DNA of 64,000 bases from an uncultured Bacteroidales bacterium (GTDB taxonomy: Bacteria > Bacteroidota > Bacteroidia > Bacteroidales > WCHB1-69): positions 1 through 64,000 of the forward strand of contig OMYJ01000005.1 in NCBI GenBank assembly GCA_900315245.1, read 5' to 3'. The notes below the pieces were generated by a model, which saw only the letters and a program-made list of their open reading frames with translations, was not told where the DNA came from and ran no database searches. Shown here piece after piece: positions 44,542 through 51,901 of the stretch (positions are counted from its first letter, which is position 1; each line of letters begins with the position of its first letter). The translations under genes were made by a program, and so were the position numbers.

Positions 44542-45414
44542 ATGCAAAAGCTCATCACCATCGTCATCCTGACAGCTTGCGCCTGTCTTCCTTCCTTTTC
44601 ACAAACCACCGAATATTCGCGAAGTGGATCCGTCTGGTTTGAGGTGCGTAACGACACCGCGAATCCTTGCCGCCACACCGAGGACAACAAAATCTATCAG
44701 GCGGAACGGGAGTTCACCTTTGGGTTCCACTATTACGATCCGCAGGGCAAAGAACGCTATATGCGGTACGAACGTATTCCAAAACAGGGATATGAACTTA
44801 CGGAAACCGGCGACACCGCCACATATACCTATTATATGGCGGATTTTTCCTTTTCGGATGTTTTTGATGCTAAAGACTCTTGCGTCAATCGTTATGAGGT
44901 GGAAGTCTTATGCACAGCAAAGCCTTTCAGTAAAGATTATAATCAAACGGTGGAGGCTTTTTATTTCTTGTATGATGATCAACAATCGAGATGGCCATTG
45001 TCGTATTCCGGCATCGTAGAAAATGAACGGAATTTATGGATGCATCCCATTAGGAATTGTCTTTTCAGGATTCTTGAACTCAATCCTTTCCCTTATATCC
45101 AATATCCCATCGAACAAGGGAAGAACTGGAAGTGGAAGCTCACCATCGGTAGTCATTGGGGCGACGAGCGTTGGAAAACCTGGACGGGCAGCATCGTCAA
45201 CAAGTACAAATACAAGATTACCGACACGGATTGCGAGGTGGTCACGCCGATGGGTACGCTTCCGTGTGTGAAGGTGGACGCCGTCGCCAAAAGTCGCATC
45301 GGAAAAACTTACCTCACAGCCTATTACAACGACACCTACGGTTTTGTCAAAATGGAAAACACCAACATTGACGGATCAAGGATTGTCATTGATTTGGTGG
45401 GGGTGAATTTTTAG
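44542..45414 (+). CDS. Exported protein of unknown function
   Basis: The 290-residue protein has a signal peptide ending near SFSQ. No family was recognised. The C-terminal part (VVTPMGTLPCVKVDAVAK, then YYNDTYGFVKMENTN) is beta-rich and faintly resembles DUF3108/TapB-like domains, in which a precursor-derived beta-barrel repeats such strands; this is weak. It lies 132 bp after the type 2 SUMF1 gene on the same strand and is followed by a SUMF1 relic. Confidence 0.7.
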   Translation: MQKLITIVILTACACLPSFSQTTEYSRSGSVWFEVRNDTANPCRHTEDNKIYQAEREFTFGFHYYDPQGKERYMRYERIPKQGYELTETGDTATYTYYMADFSFSDVFDAKDSCVNRYEVEVLCTAKPFSKDYNQTVEAFYFLYDDQQSRWPLSYSGIVENERNLWMHPIRNCLFRILELNPFPYIQYPIEQGKNWKWKLTIGSHWGDERWKTWTGSIVNKYKYKITDTDCEVVTPMGTLPCVKVDAVAKSRIGKTYLTAYYNDTYGFVKMENTNIDGSRIVIDLVGVNF

Positions 45415-45426
45415 ATGTAAGACATG

Positions 45427-45468
45427 GAGATGGTCGGCTTCCGGGTGATTGCGGTGCGGAAAAAATAA
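45427..45468 (+). pseudogene. Relic of a type 2 SUMF1 gene 3' end
   Basis: The frame encodes EMVGFRVIAVRKK followed by a stop, identical in ending to the type 2 proteins at 43561 and 52962 (VGFRVIAVRKK). Only these last codons remain. Confidence 0.75.
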
Positions 45469-45510
45469 AAAGAAATTTATAGATTATTAATTTGTGGTTT
45501 TGTTTTTTTG

Positions 45511-45520
45511 TATTTTTGCA
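45511..45520 (+). promoter_or_regulatory. Promoter -7 element of the hicAB locus
   Basis: TATTTTTGCA lies 24 bp before the hicA ATG at 45544, with TTTG-like sequence upstream. Confidence 0.75.
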
Positions 45521-45543
45521 CCGTGAAAATAAATATGAAAATC

Positions 45544-45732
45544 ATGAAGACAACTGAATTACGGAAGAAGCTGCTTGATTCGGGATGCACCTTGGCCAGA
45601 CATGGTGCCAATCACGATATCTGGTATAGTCCAATCACACAAAGACGTTTTCCTATACCACGCCATACAGCAAAAGAAGTGGCTTCGGGAACATTAAAGG
45701 ATATTGCGAAAAAATCAGGTGTTGCATTGTAA
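45544..45732 (+). CDS. hicA: HicA-type toxin, mRNA interferase
   Basis: The 62-residue protein (MKTTELRKKLLDSGC, then ARHGANHDIWYSP and IPRHTAKEVASGTLKDI) is a HicA toxin of the dsRBD-like fold, with the active His in the GANHDIW segment. HicA cleaves mRNA when not held by HicB. An ATG nine bases earlier (45535) is also possible; further upstream codons overlap the promoter. hicB follows after 10 bp. Confidence 0.88.
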   Translation: MKTTELRKKLLDSGCTLARHGANHDIWYSPITQRRFPIPRHTAKEVASGTLKDIAKKSGVAL

Positions 45733-45742
45733 TACAAAGAAT

Positions 45743-46033
45743 ATGAAAACCGAGAAAGTGATAATTGAAGTAAGCACGGACGGACTCTATTCCGCCTATA
45801 TGCCCTCTGACGAGTATAACTTCGGGCTTGCGGGATACGGTGATACGGAACAAGAGGCCATTGAGGACTTTTACGAATGCGTTTCGGAGATGCGAGAACT
45901 GGAGGAGGCAGAAGGACGGACGTTTCCGGATTTGCAGTTCCAGTTCGAACACGCTGTCGGGTACGCAACGCCCAAAACGGTGACCGGTTGTGTGGCTGAG
46001 GATCCCGCAGGGTATAATGAGAAGGAACAGTGA
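45743..46033 (+). CDS. hicB: HicB-type antitoxin, truncated and fused to a foreign tail
   Basis: Residues 1-68 are the HicB N-terminal domain (KVIIEVSTDGLYSAYMPSDE, GYGDTEQEAIEDFYECV). Normal Bacteroidota HicB continues for about 60 residues with a DNA-binding helix-turn-helix. Here that region is absent. Instead residues from 69 on (HAVGYATPKTVTGCVAEDP, then AGYNEKEQ) come from a 72-bp segment also found at the end of the unrelated protein at 48826-49134. Toxin binding may persist, but DNA-based autoregulation should be lost. Confidence 0.8.
   Translation: MKTEKVIIEVSTDGLYSAYMPSDEYNFGLAGYGDTEQEAIEDFYECVSEMRELEEAEGRTFPDLQFQFEHAVGYATPKTVTGCVAEDPAGYNEKEQ
45947..46018 (+). repeat. 72-bp coding tail element, copy A
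   Basis: Over 72 bp this matches 49051-49122 with four differences, three of them synonymous in the reading frame used by both genes. It encodes the last part of the HicB-like protein, with core TVTGCVAEDPAGYN. Confidence 0.85.
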
Positions 46034-46113
46034 GACGCGTGCATGTCAAACACAATATTGCGACCAAAAACACCGTTCCAAACTCAACAATCTTTCATCA
46101 AAGCCACGCTGAT

Positions 46114-47040
46114 ATGAAAAATAAAAGGATCAATATTGTTTTGACAGGAATCATGCTGTTGCTGGTATTTTCTTTTACGGATTGCCGCAACTCTTCTGCA
46201 CAGGCAGATGAAACCAATGAGATTCAGATTACTGAGCCTGCAGATACTCTCGCAAATATACCTATGACGGTTAAGTTCATGTCCATTTACATTCCTTGTA
46301 CCGTTAATGGCAAAACCAAACTGTTCGTTTTGGATCCTGAATGGAAATACAATTGTATAGAAAAGAGGCACATCTCAGAATTATACGACACAACGGGAAC
46401 GTTGCACACTTCATTTAACGATGGATACTCCACTGTTTTAAGTATTCATACACTACAATACTCCATAGGTGATCAAAATTTCACATTGGATACGACTCGA
46501 GTAATTTCGCACAACGACAGTGATGGGTACGGAATTGTCGGGAAACCATTATTCAACGAGAGAGTTGTTTGTATAAATTTTGACGAAAAAGAGATGTATA
46601 TAACGAACAAAGTGCCTGACAGCATCCTTGGTTATATTCAAAAAGATTATACGATCAATAAGGAAGGACATCGTGTCTTTACCGTAAACTTCCCTACCTC
46701 TGATGGTGATAAAAAGTACAATTTGATTGTTGACTTTGGTGCCCCCACCTCTAATCTCAACAATGATTTAAAAGAAATTATCACCATAAATGATAATAAA
46801 CCAAATCCAACAGATATTGCACAAATGCTAATCGCTTTTTGCAATAGTATTCGTAATCGGAATCAAACCCATTGGACAAATACACAAACCGGACAACCGG
46901 ATGATCCCTATAATCGTTGGGGCTGTGATGGTTCAATAGGATTGGACATCATCTCTCTTTATAATTGGATAATCGACTATCGTAACAACAAAATCTATTA
47001 CACACCCAACGAGCATTACAAAAAGATGACTAAGCAATGA
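46114..47040 (+). CDS. Exported aspartyl-protease-like protein with degenerate active site (copy 1)
   Basis: The 308-residue protein starts at 46114 with a hydrophobic N-terminus (residues 6-21) and Cys24, possibly a lipoprotein. Its two halves follow the pattern of retropepsin-like proteins of Bacteroidota: LFVLDPEW at 71-78 where D-T/S-G is expected, GIVGKPLFNERVVCINFDEKEMYI, and LIVDFGAPTS with Asp207 in the second half. Neither Asp is followed by Thr/Ser-Gly, so catalysis is doubtful. It overlaps the next gene by 4 bp, which encodes a relative. Confidence 0.6.
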   Translation: MKNKRINIVLTGIMLLLVFSFTDCRNSSAQADETNEIQITEPADTLANIPMTVKFMSIYIPCTVNGKTKLFVLDPEWKYNCIEKRHISELYDTTGTLHTSFNDGYSTVLSIHTLQYSIGDQNFTLDTTRVISHNDSDGYGIVGKPLFNERVVCINFDEKEMYITNKVPDSILGYIQKDYTINKEGHRVFTVNFPTSDGDKKYNLIVDFGAPTSNLNNDLKEIITINDNKPNPTDIAQMLIAFCNSIRNRNQTHWTNTQTGQPDDPYNRWGCDGSIGLDIISLYNWIIDYRNNKIYYTPNEHYKKMTKQ

Positions 47041-47984
47041 AAAAACGCCTCATTATCATCGGACTTTTAGGAAGTCTGCTGTCCTGCACCGGTCAGCCGA
47101 GCAGCAGCGATGCGAACAGCACACCTGTCCCAAAACACCCCTACCGTTTCCACAGCTACACCTCGCACATCTACGTGGATGCCTTCCTGAACGACAGCCT
47201 GCCCCTCCGTATGGTTTACGACTGCGCTGCGTCCTTCGTATGGTTGGACAGCACGTTTGTGGACAATCATTACGGTTATGAGAGCAAGCTGACTATGGCG
47301 TTCGAGGGCATCGGGACGGAAGGACGGCAGGTGGTGAAGGCGTTCCAGGACTGGGACGTCACAATTGCGGGTAAGCGTGAGGAATTCCCGATAATCCCGG
47401 CCCCTAACCTGCGAAGCACGTTTTGCGACAGCGTTGACGGGGTGATAGGGCTGGTCTTTATCAAAAAGTATGTTTGGGCATTCGATTTTAAAACGCAGTC
47501 GTTTGATATTCTGCCGGTTGTGCCCGATTCGGTGAAGCGGAACTGGCATGCCTTGAAGCTGTTTTATCGGGACAAGATGTACTATTTTGAGGCACCCGCC
47601 ACACTGTACCTGACGGACAGCGTGAAGGTCTCCGGCAAGTTGTTGTTCGATTCCGGTATGGGAACAGATGTGCGCCTTTTCTCGGATGTTACCCGCAAAG
47701 TGAATCTCGAAAGTTTGGATATAGATCGGGATACGATAGTATCCAAGGGTGCGTCAGGCAACAGCACGAGCGAGTCCTTTATTGCAAAACGCATTGTAAT
47801 TCAGAACTTCACGGCGGACTCTGCCGCCATCAGGGCCACGACGGACGCATCCGGCCACGCCAGCAAAGCCCCCTCCAAGGATGTCATCGGCTACTTCGGC
47901 TTCGGTTTGCTGCAGCGCATGGGCGAGGTGGTGATCGATTTCCCCAATCAGGTGTTGTATTTTAAGCCGAAGGGGGCGGAATGA
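47037..47984 (+). CDS. Lipoprotein with aspartyl-protease-like fold, one degenerate motif (copy 2)
   Basis: The 315-residue protein has a lipobox LLSC at 14-17. Residues 58-64 read LRMVYDCA (Asp62, with Cys-Ala in place of Thr-Gly), followed by GVIGLVFIKKYVWAFDF. The second motif LLFDSGMG has Asp205-Ser-Gly, a good retropepsin-like site, followed by DVIGYFGFGLLQRMGEVVIDF. It is probably anchored in the envelope. The 4-bp overlap with the preceding relative suggests coupled translation and joint function. Confidence 0.65.
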   Translation: MKKRLIIIGLLGSLLSCTGQPSSSDANSTPVPKHPYRFHSYTSHIYVDAFLNDSLPLRMVYDCAASFVWLDSTFVDNHYGYESKLTMAFEGIGTEGRQVVKAFQDWDVTIAGKREEFPIIPAPNLRSTFCDSVDGVIGLVFIKKYVWAFDFKTQSFDILPVVPDSVKRNWHALKLFYRDKMYYFEAPATLYLTDSVKVSGKLLFDSGMGTDVRLFSDVTRKVNLESLDIDRDTIVSKGASGNSTSESFIAKRIVIQNFTADSAAIRATTDASGHASKAPSKDVIGYFGFGLLQRMGEVVIDFPNQVLYFKPKGAE

Positions 47985-48047
47985 GAATGATCATTCTTGA
48001 CGACTAAATGTTTTTATATATAGCGAGGATTCATTCTACAAAAAATG

Positions 48048-48055
48048 TATTTTTG
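48048..48055 (+). promoter_or_regulatory. Promoter -7 element of the DUF3791-DUF3990 operon
   Basis: TATTTTTG lies 21 bp before the ATG at 48076. Confidence 0.7.
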
Positions 48056-48075
48056 CCCTCAAAAAACAAATAACG

Positions 48076-48318
48076 ATGGTTGATATACGATCAAATGACA
48101 CATATAGAAAAATCCATTTCGCCGTGATGGCAATTGAAGCCAGTGCGAAAAAAGCTAATATATCTGGCAAAGAGATGTACGAAAGGTTGAAACATCAAAA
48201 TCTGATACATCAACGTCTGTTCCGATATTATGACCAGCTGCATACCCAAAGTCTTCAATGGGTAGTGGATGACACATTGGAGACATTGGAAAATTGGGAA
48301 AAGGAGGCAGTCAAATGA
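48076..48318 (+). CDS. DUF3791-family protein, probable antitoxin
   Basis: The 80-residue helical protein contains ISGKEMYERLKHQNLI and YYDQLHTQSLQWVVDDTLE, the YD-LHTQ pattern of DUF3791. Such genes regularly precede DUF3990 genes, and the pair is regarded as a candidate toxin-antitoxin system. It overlaps the next gene by 4 bp (ATGA). Confidence 0.75.
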   Translation: MVDIRSNDTYRKIHFAVMAIEASAKKANISGKEMYERLKHQNLIHQRLFRYYDQLHTQSLQWVVDDTLETLENWEKEAVK

Positions 48319-48836
48319 TAACGTTATTTCATGGATCAGGCGAGCCGGTGCCTAACCCGTTGGCAAAAGTGGGTAGGCGGAATTTGGATTTTGGTCGTGG
48401 CTTTTATCTGACCAAAATACTTGATCAGGCTGTTTCGTGGGCAAAAGTCGTGTCCAGCAGAAAGGGAAGAAGCGCGAAGCCTGTTGTAACTGTTTTTCAG
48501 TTCGATGATGAATTGGCGCGGAAAGAGGGTGTCCGTTTGTTGAAGTTTGATTCCTATAATCTGGAATGGCTTGATTATGTGGTTGGCTGCAGACGTGGTA
48601 AGGATGTGTCTGATAATTACGACGTTGTGGAAGGCGGTGTGGCTAATGATAATGTTATCGACACCGTTGAAGACTATGAGAAAGGTATCATTACCGCAGA
48701 ACAGGCATTGGGACAACTTCAATATAAAAAGGTGAACCATCAGCTTTGCATACTTAATCAAAATGTGATTGACAGCTATTTGAAATTTGAGAAAACCTTG
48801 TTGATAGACAGAGAGGAGGCAGACGATGAGAGATAA
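48315..48836 (+). CDS. DUF3990-family protein, ADP-ribosyltransferase-like probable toxin
   Basis: The 173-residue protein begins ITLFHGS and continues NLDFGRGFYLTKILDQAVSW and VFQFDDE. LFHGS, then DFGRGFYLT, is the NAD-binding pattern of ADP-ribosyltransferase-fold DUF3990 proteins, and the later DYVVGCRRG and YDVVEGGVANDN match that family. The target is unknown. It lies between two small helical proteins with short overlaps (4 and 11 bp), a compact toxin-antitoxin-like operon. Confidence 0.78.
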   Translation: MITLFHGSGEPVPNPLAKVGRRNLDFGRGFYLTKILDQAVSWAKVVSSRKGRSAKPVVTVFQFDDELARKEGVRLLKFDSYNLEWLDYVVGCRRGKDVSDNYDVVEGGVANDNVIDTVEDYEKGIITAEQALGQLQYKKVNHQLCILNQNVIDSYLKFEKTLLIDREEADDER

Positions 48837-49134
48837 CGTGTTATGGAGAAAGCAGAGCCATATCATTCTGTTACTGGCCGAGTACTTGCAGATAGATATG
48901 GAACGAGCATTGGATTTGTTCTATTCCACGAAAACATATCAACTACTATCTGACCCTCAATATGGAATGCAGCTGATGAGTGACCTGTATTTGTTGGAGA
49001 ATGTGTTGGAAGAATTGAGGGAAGATACGACGAAAGGGATTTCCAGGCTTGAACATGCTGTCGAGTACGCAACGCCCAAAACGGTTACCGGTTGTGTGGC
49101 TGAGGATCCCGCAGGATATAATACGGACAAATAG
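48826..49134 (+). CDS. DUF3791-like small helical protein with a foreign tail
   Basis: Residues 1-75 form a helical protein (SHIILLLAEYLQIDMERALD, YSTKTYQLLSDPQYGMQLMS) of the type that accompanies DUF3990 genes, likely an accessory antitoxin. Residues from about 76 (HAVEYATPKTVTGCVAEDP, then AGYNTDK) come from the same 72-bp segment that ends the HicB-like protein. The next gene starts two bases after its stop. Confidence 0.65.
   Translation: MRDNVLWRKQSHIILLLAEYLQIDMERALDLFYSTKTYQLLSDPQYGMQLMSDLYLLENVLEELREDTTKGISRLEHAVEYATPKTVTGCVAEDPAGYNTDK
49051..49122 (+). repeat. 72-bp coding tail element, copy B
   Basis: Gap-free match to 45947-46018 with four differences, three synonymous. The flanking DNA on both sides differs between copies. 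Confidence 0.85.
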
Positions 49135-49136
49135 AA

Positions 49137-49835
49137 ATGAAAATAATCCTCCTGTCCTTTTTCGGATGTACGCTTTTCCTCGTCACATCCGCGCAACCGA
49201 AAAAGATCACCATTGCCGTGAACGACAAGGTCAAAATCGACATGGTACTGATAACTCCCGACACGTTTGTCAGGAAAAACTATTGTGGAGATACGGTTTG
49301 TGACTACTCTCGCATTTGTCCTGTGATGGGGAAGCGCGCATACAACGGTTACGACACCATTGTCCTTGCCCCGTATTACATGGCCAGATTCGAAGTGACA
49401 CAGCAGCTCTATTCGGCTGTCATGCACCAAAATCCATCCTGTTGGAACGATAACACCAATCATTCTGCCTGTCAAAACACTCCGGAACTTCTCCCTGTAG
49501 AAAAGGTTTCGTGGTATGATGCGCAAACTTTCATTGATTCCACCCACTTAGTAGGCTGTAAACGTCCCAACGGTTATGGTCTGTATGATATGAGTGGCAA
49601 TGTGGCAGAATGGTGCAGCGACTGGTTCTCCCCCGATTATTATGTTCCGGATTCATTATATTACCGGCCCATTGGTCCTCAAACTGGAGAGTTTAAAGTG
49701 CTGAAAGGAGGCTCTTGGGGTTCCTCAACGCTTCGGTCTTTGGAAGTGGACACAAGGGCCGGGTGCCGTCCGGAATACATCTCCAATGGTACTGGGTTCC
49801 GGCTGGTGATGGATGCAGAAGGGGTTGAGCCGTGA
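49137..49835 (+). CDS. Exported SUMF1/FGE-like protein with reduced core (type 1, copy B)
   Basis: The 232-residue protein is a close paralogue of 42475-43224 with long stretches of near-identical DNA. The middle of the domain is even shorter: after DAQTFIDS it goes straight to THLVG and CKRPNGYGLYDMSGNVAEWC. The RLPTEAEWE region is absent. A signal peptide ends near TSAQ. It starts two bases after the DUF3791-like gene, so the duplicated gene seems to have landed behind the toxin-antitoxin operon without its own leader. Confidence 0.75.
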   Translation: MKIILLSFFGCTLFLVTSAQPKKITIAVNDKVKIDMVLITPDTFVRKNYCGDTVCDYSRICPVMGKRAYNGYDTIVLAPYYMARFEVTQQLYSAVMHQNPSCWNDNTNHSACQNTPELLPVEKVSWYDAQTFIDSTHLVGCKRPNGYGLYDMSGNVAEWCSDWFSPDYYVPDSLYYRPIGPQTGEFKVLKGGSWGSSTLRSLEVDTRAGCRPEYISNGTGFRLVMDAEGVEP

Positions 49836-49904
49836 GGCAGGGACGGTGCCGAATAGAAAAACATTTTTTATAAGGAATAGTATTGAACAATTCAAATAAT
49901 TGTA

Positions 49905-49912
49905 TATCTTTG
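49905..49912 (+). promoter_or_regulatory. Promoter -7 element for the small gene at 49935
   Basis: TATCTTTG followed by CG, 23 bp before the ATG, with TTGAACAA about 20 bp upstream as a -33 region. Confidence 0.75.
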
Positions 49913-49934
49913 CGACAGAAAATAAAATAGAAAA

Positions 49935-50135
49935 ATGGCAAAAGATTATTCTGCAGAAGACATTAAGAAACAGGAGGTTAACGAGCCTCAAGCTCAGTAC
50001 AATGCCTCTCCTTGCAGTGATTTCCGCACAGTCGATGAAAACGAACTGGCGGGATGCATCACGCTCGAGGAGTGGGAATCCGAACTGACGCAAATCATCC
50101 ATGAACACTATCAATCCAACCATGAAAGTCATTGA
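49935..50135 (+). CDS. Small acidic protein, antitoxin-like
   Basis: The 66-residue protein has a polar, disordered first half and a helical end (ITLEEWESELTQIIHEHYQS), reminiscent of small Bacteroidota antitoxins that precede RelE/ParE or Fic toxins. A strong promoter sits directly upstream. No full toxin gene follows; only a 42-codon frame overlaps its end. Family not recognised. Confidence 0.5.
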   Translation: MAKDYSAEDIKKQEVNEPQAQYNASPCSDFRTVDENELAGCITLEEWESELTQIIHEHYQSNHESH

Positions 50136-50229
50136 AGATTTTCACTTCGCATTCGAAGTGGTTGACAATGTTGACGGAGAGCGAATTGTGGTTGTACGTG
50201 ACGCCGTACACAGTTTGCTGTACCATTGA
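50101..50229 (+). CDS. 42-codon frame overlapping the antitoxin-like gene, possibly a truncated toxin
   Basis: The frame from 50101 (or ATG at 50122) encodes MKVIEDFHFAFEVVDNVDG, then RIVVVRDAVHSLLYH. It overlaps the preceding gene by 35 bp, as toxins often do, but is far too short and ends where a REP-like element begins at 50229. It may be the remains of a toxin or a chance frame. Confidence 0.3.
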   Translation: MNTINPTMKVIEDFHFAFEVVDNVDGERIVVVRDAVHSLLYH

Positions 50230-50266
50230 ACTTGCAGGCCTTTAGGTCTGCAGGGCTTGGTAGAAA
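50229..50266. repeat. REP-like element, GCAGGGCTTGGTAG type
   Basis: TTGCAGGCCTTTAGGTCTGC forms a hairpin followed by AGGGCTTGGTAG, matching the family at 35054-35091. Confidence 0.55.
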
Positions 50267-50327
50267 AGACGATTCGCGGGTGTTCACGCACGCCGTCAGG
50301 TGTGCGGGCAAACAACAAAGTGTTTTT

Positions 50328-50357
50328 TGTAAGGATTTTCGGGCGGTGTTGTCTAAC
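50328..50357 (+). promoter_or_regulatory. Candidate ECF-type promoter before sigma factor 1
   Basis: TGTAA, 14 bases, then TGTTGTCTAAC, 24 bp before the ATG. The same pair with 15 bases between is found before the paralogous sigma factor (59717-59747). A shared element before both points to autoregulation. Confidence 0.5.
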
Positions 50358-50380
50358 GTCATAAAATCCCAAACGGTCAG

Positions 50381-50875
50381 ATGAAAAGTGCCAAAGAAAA
50401 GCAATTCGAGGAACTGGTGAAACAGTACAAGCGGACGATTTACTCCGTCTGTTACATGTTCTCCCGCGACAAGGAGGAAATCAACGACCTCTTCCAGGAG
50501 ATTCTCGTCCGGTTGTGGCTGGGCTTCGACCAGTTCGAGCAGCGCAGCAGCGTGAACACGTGGGTGTATCGTATCGCGCTCAACACCGCCATCAACAGCG
50601 ACAAACGGGCGAAACGCCGTCCGCAGACCGTGCCGCTCAGCACTGACATCGACCCCTACGATCCGCAGGACTCTTCATTCGAGCAGGTCCGTCAGCTCTA
50701 TGCGCTCATCAACCAGCTGGATGTCATGGACCGCGGACTCGTGCTGCTGTGGTTGGAGGGCATCGGTTACGACGAAATTGCGGCCATTATGGGCATCACG
50801 GTTGCCAATGTCGGCATAAAACTGCACCGTATCAAGGAAAAATTGGTTCAGAAATCAAAATCCGTCACCCATTAA
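50381..50875 (+). CDS. ECF-type RNA polymerase sigma factor 1
   Basis: The 164-residue protein has region 2 (KRTIYSVCYMFSRDKEEIND, LFQEILVRLWLGFDQFE, TWVYRIALNTAIN) and region 4 (MDRGLVLLWLEGIGYDEIAA, MGITVANVGIKLHRIKEKL) with no region 3. It directs polymerase to a small regulon. It is about 12 bp upstream of a membrane protein gene and is paralogous to 59779-60267, which has the same partner type. The membrane protein is the likely regulator. Confidence 0.93.
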   Translation: MKSAKEKQFEELVKQYKRTIYSVCYMFSRDKEEINDLFQEILVRLWLGFDQFEQRSSVNTWVYRIALNTAINSDKRAKRRPQTVPLSTDIDPYDPQDSSFEQVRQLYALINQLDVMDRGLVLLWLEGIGYDEIAAIMGITVANVGIKLHRIKEKLVQKSKSVTH

Positions 50876-50887
50876 TTCTTTACCATT

Positions 50888-51838
50888 ATGACAACAGAAA
50901 ATCAAAACCAAGAAATGGAGCTGGATGACTTGAAGGTGCAGTATCAGTCGCTCCAGGAGAAGTTCAACCAGCAGGAGATCGTCAACAATGACTTGATTCA
51001 CGAGATTTTGTATACAAAAATCAGAGGATTCAGGCGTCGCAATATGGAGATTATGCTTACCTACGGATTGTTAGCCGCCGCAGTCTGTTGGAGCTGGTAT
51101 CGTTTTGATCTCCGTTTGTTCTTCATGGTCATGTCCGTATTGCTTTTCGCCTTAATCGGGTTGTTTGAATGGCTGAGCTGCCGGAAAGTGCTGAAAATCA
51201 ATACAGAAGATTCAGATATTCAATCATTCGTTTGGAAAATGGAGTGCATACGCACAAGATTCTCCATCGTATGGATGACCGGGGTCTTTGCCTTGTGCTT
51301 GTGGCTGATATGGTTCCTCTGCGAGATTGACTATCGTCGGGAAATAGCTATTTCATACGTACCTTTGGCGTTCATCCTGATCTTATCCATTATCTTGATA
51401 ATATGCAACATGGACCGCCTTGTCAAGATGAGTGACGAACTTTTGGCGCAGACTTTGCGATTGAACGGAAGCACCGTCGCCATAACATCAGATTACCATC
51501 GCAGTGGCGCATATTGGACGGGTATCGCCTTTCTTGCATTGAATCTTTTCGGGCTTTTCCTCAAGTTAGGGCATTTGCCTTTTGGCAACCTTACTATTAT
51601 GGTGGCAGGTGTTACAGGATTAGTGTTTGTGCTGTTGACGGGGCGCCATCTTGTGCGGGTTGTCCCTGATGAGCGATTAATCATCCGAATGGTAGAGGTT
51701 GGATGTATGATTCTTGTCGTTAGTTTAGAAGCTAAGATCTTCCATTTTCCTCTGTCAAACCTCCTTGCTCTGGTCGGTTTGTCGCTCCTCCTCGCCGCCG
51801 CCCTCGTGTATTGGCTGAGGCAGCGGCGGGGAAAATGA
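50888..51838 (+). CDS. Eight-helix membrane protein, candidate anti-sigma factor 1
   Basis: The 316-residue protein has a cytoplasmic N-terminus (residues 1-53) with the coiled-coil-like DDLKVQYQSLQEKFNQQEIV, then about eight membrane helices in pairs and almost no C-terminal tail. The N-terminal motif (L-x2-LK-x-QY-x2-L-x-E-x-F-x-QQEIVN) recurs in 60280-61410, the partner of the second sigma factor, while the membrane parts have diverged. Classic zinc anti-sigma motifs are absent. Sigma binding by the conserved N-terminus is inferred from gene order and duplication. Confidence 0.7.
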   Translation: MTTENQNQEMELDDLKVQYQSLQEKFNQQEIVNNDLIHEILYTKIRGFRRRNMEIMLTYGLLAAAVCWSWYRFDLRLFFMVMSVLLFALIGLFEWLSCRKVLKINTEDSDIQSFVWKMECIRTRFSIVWMTGVFALCLWLIWFLCEIDYRREIAISYVPLAFILILSIILIICNMDRLVKMSDELLAQTLRLNGSTVAITSDYHRSGAYWTGIAFLALNLFGLFLKLGHLPFGNLTIMVAGVTGLVFVLLTGRHLVRVVPDERLIIRMVEVGCMILVVSLEAKIFHFPLSNLLALVGLSLLLAAALVYWLRQRRGK

Positions 51839-51901
51839 CAACATTTCTGTTGATAATCCGTTAAACCACGTCTTTTTCTCCCAATATAACCCAAAATTAG
51901 T

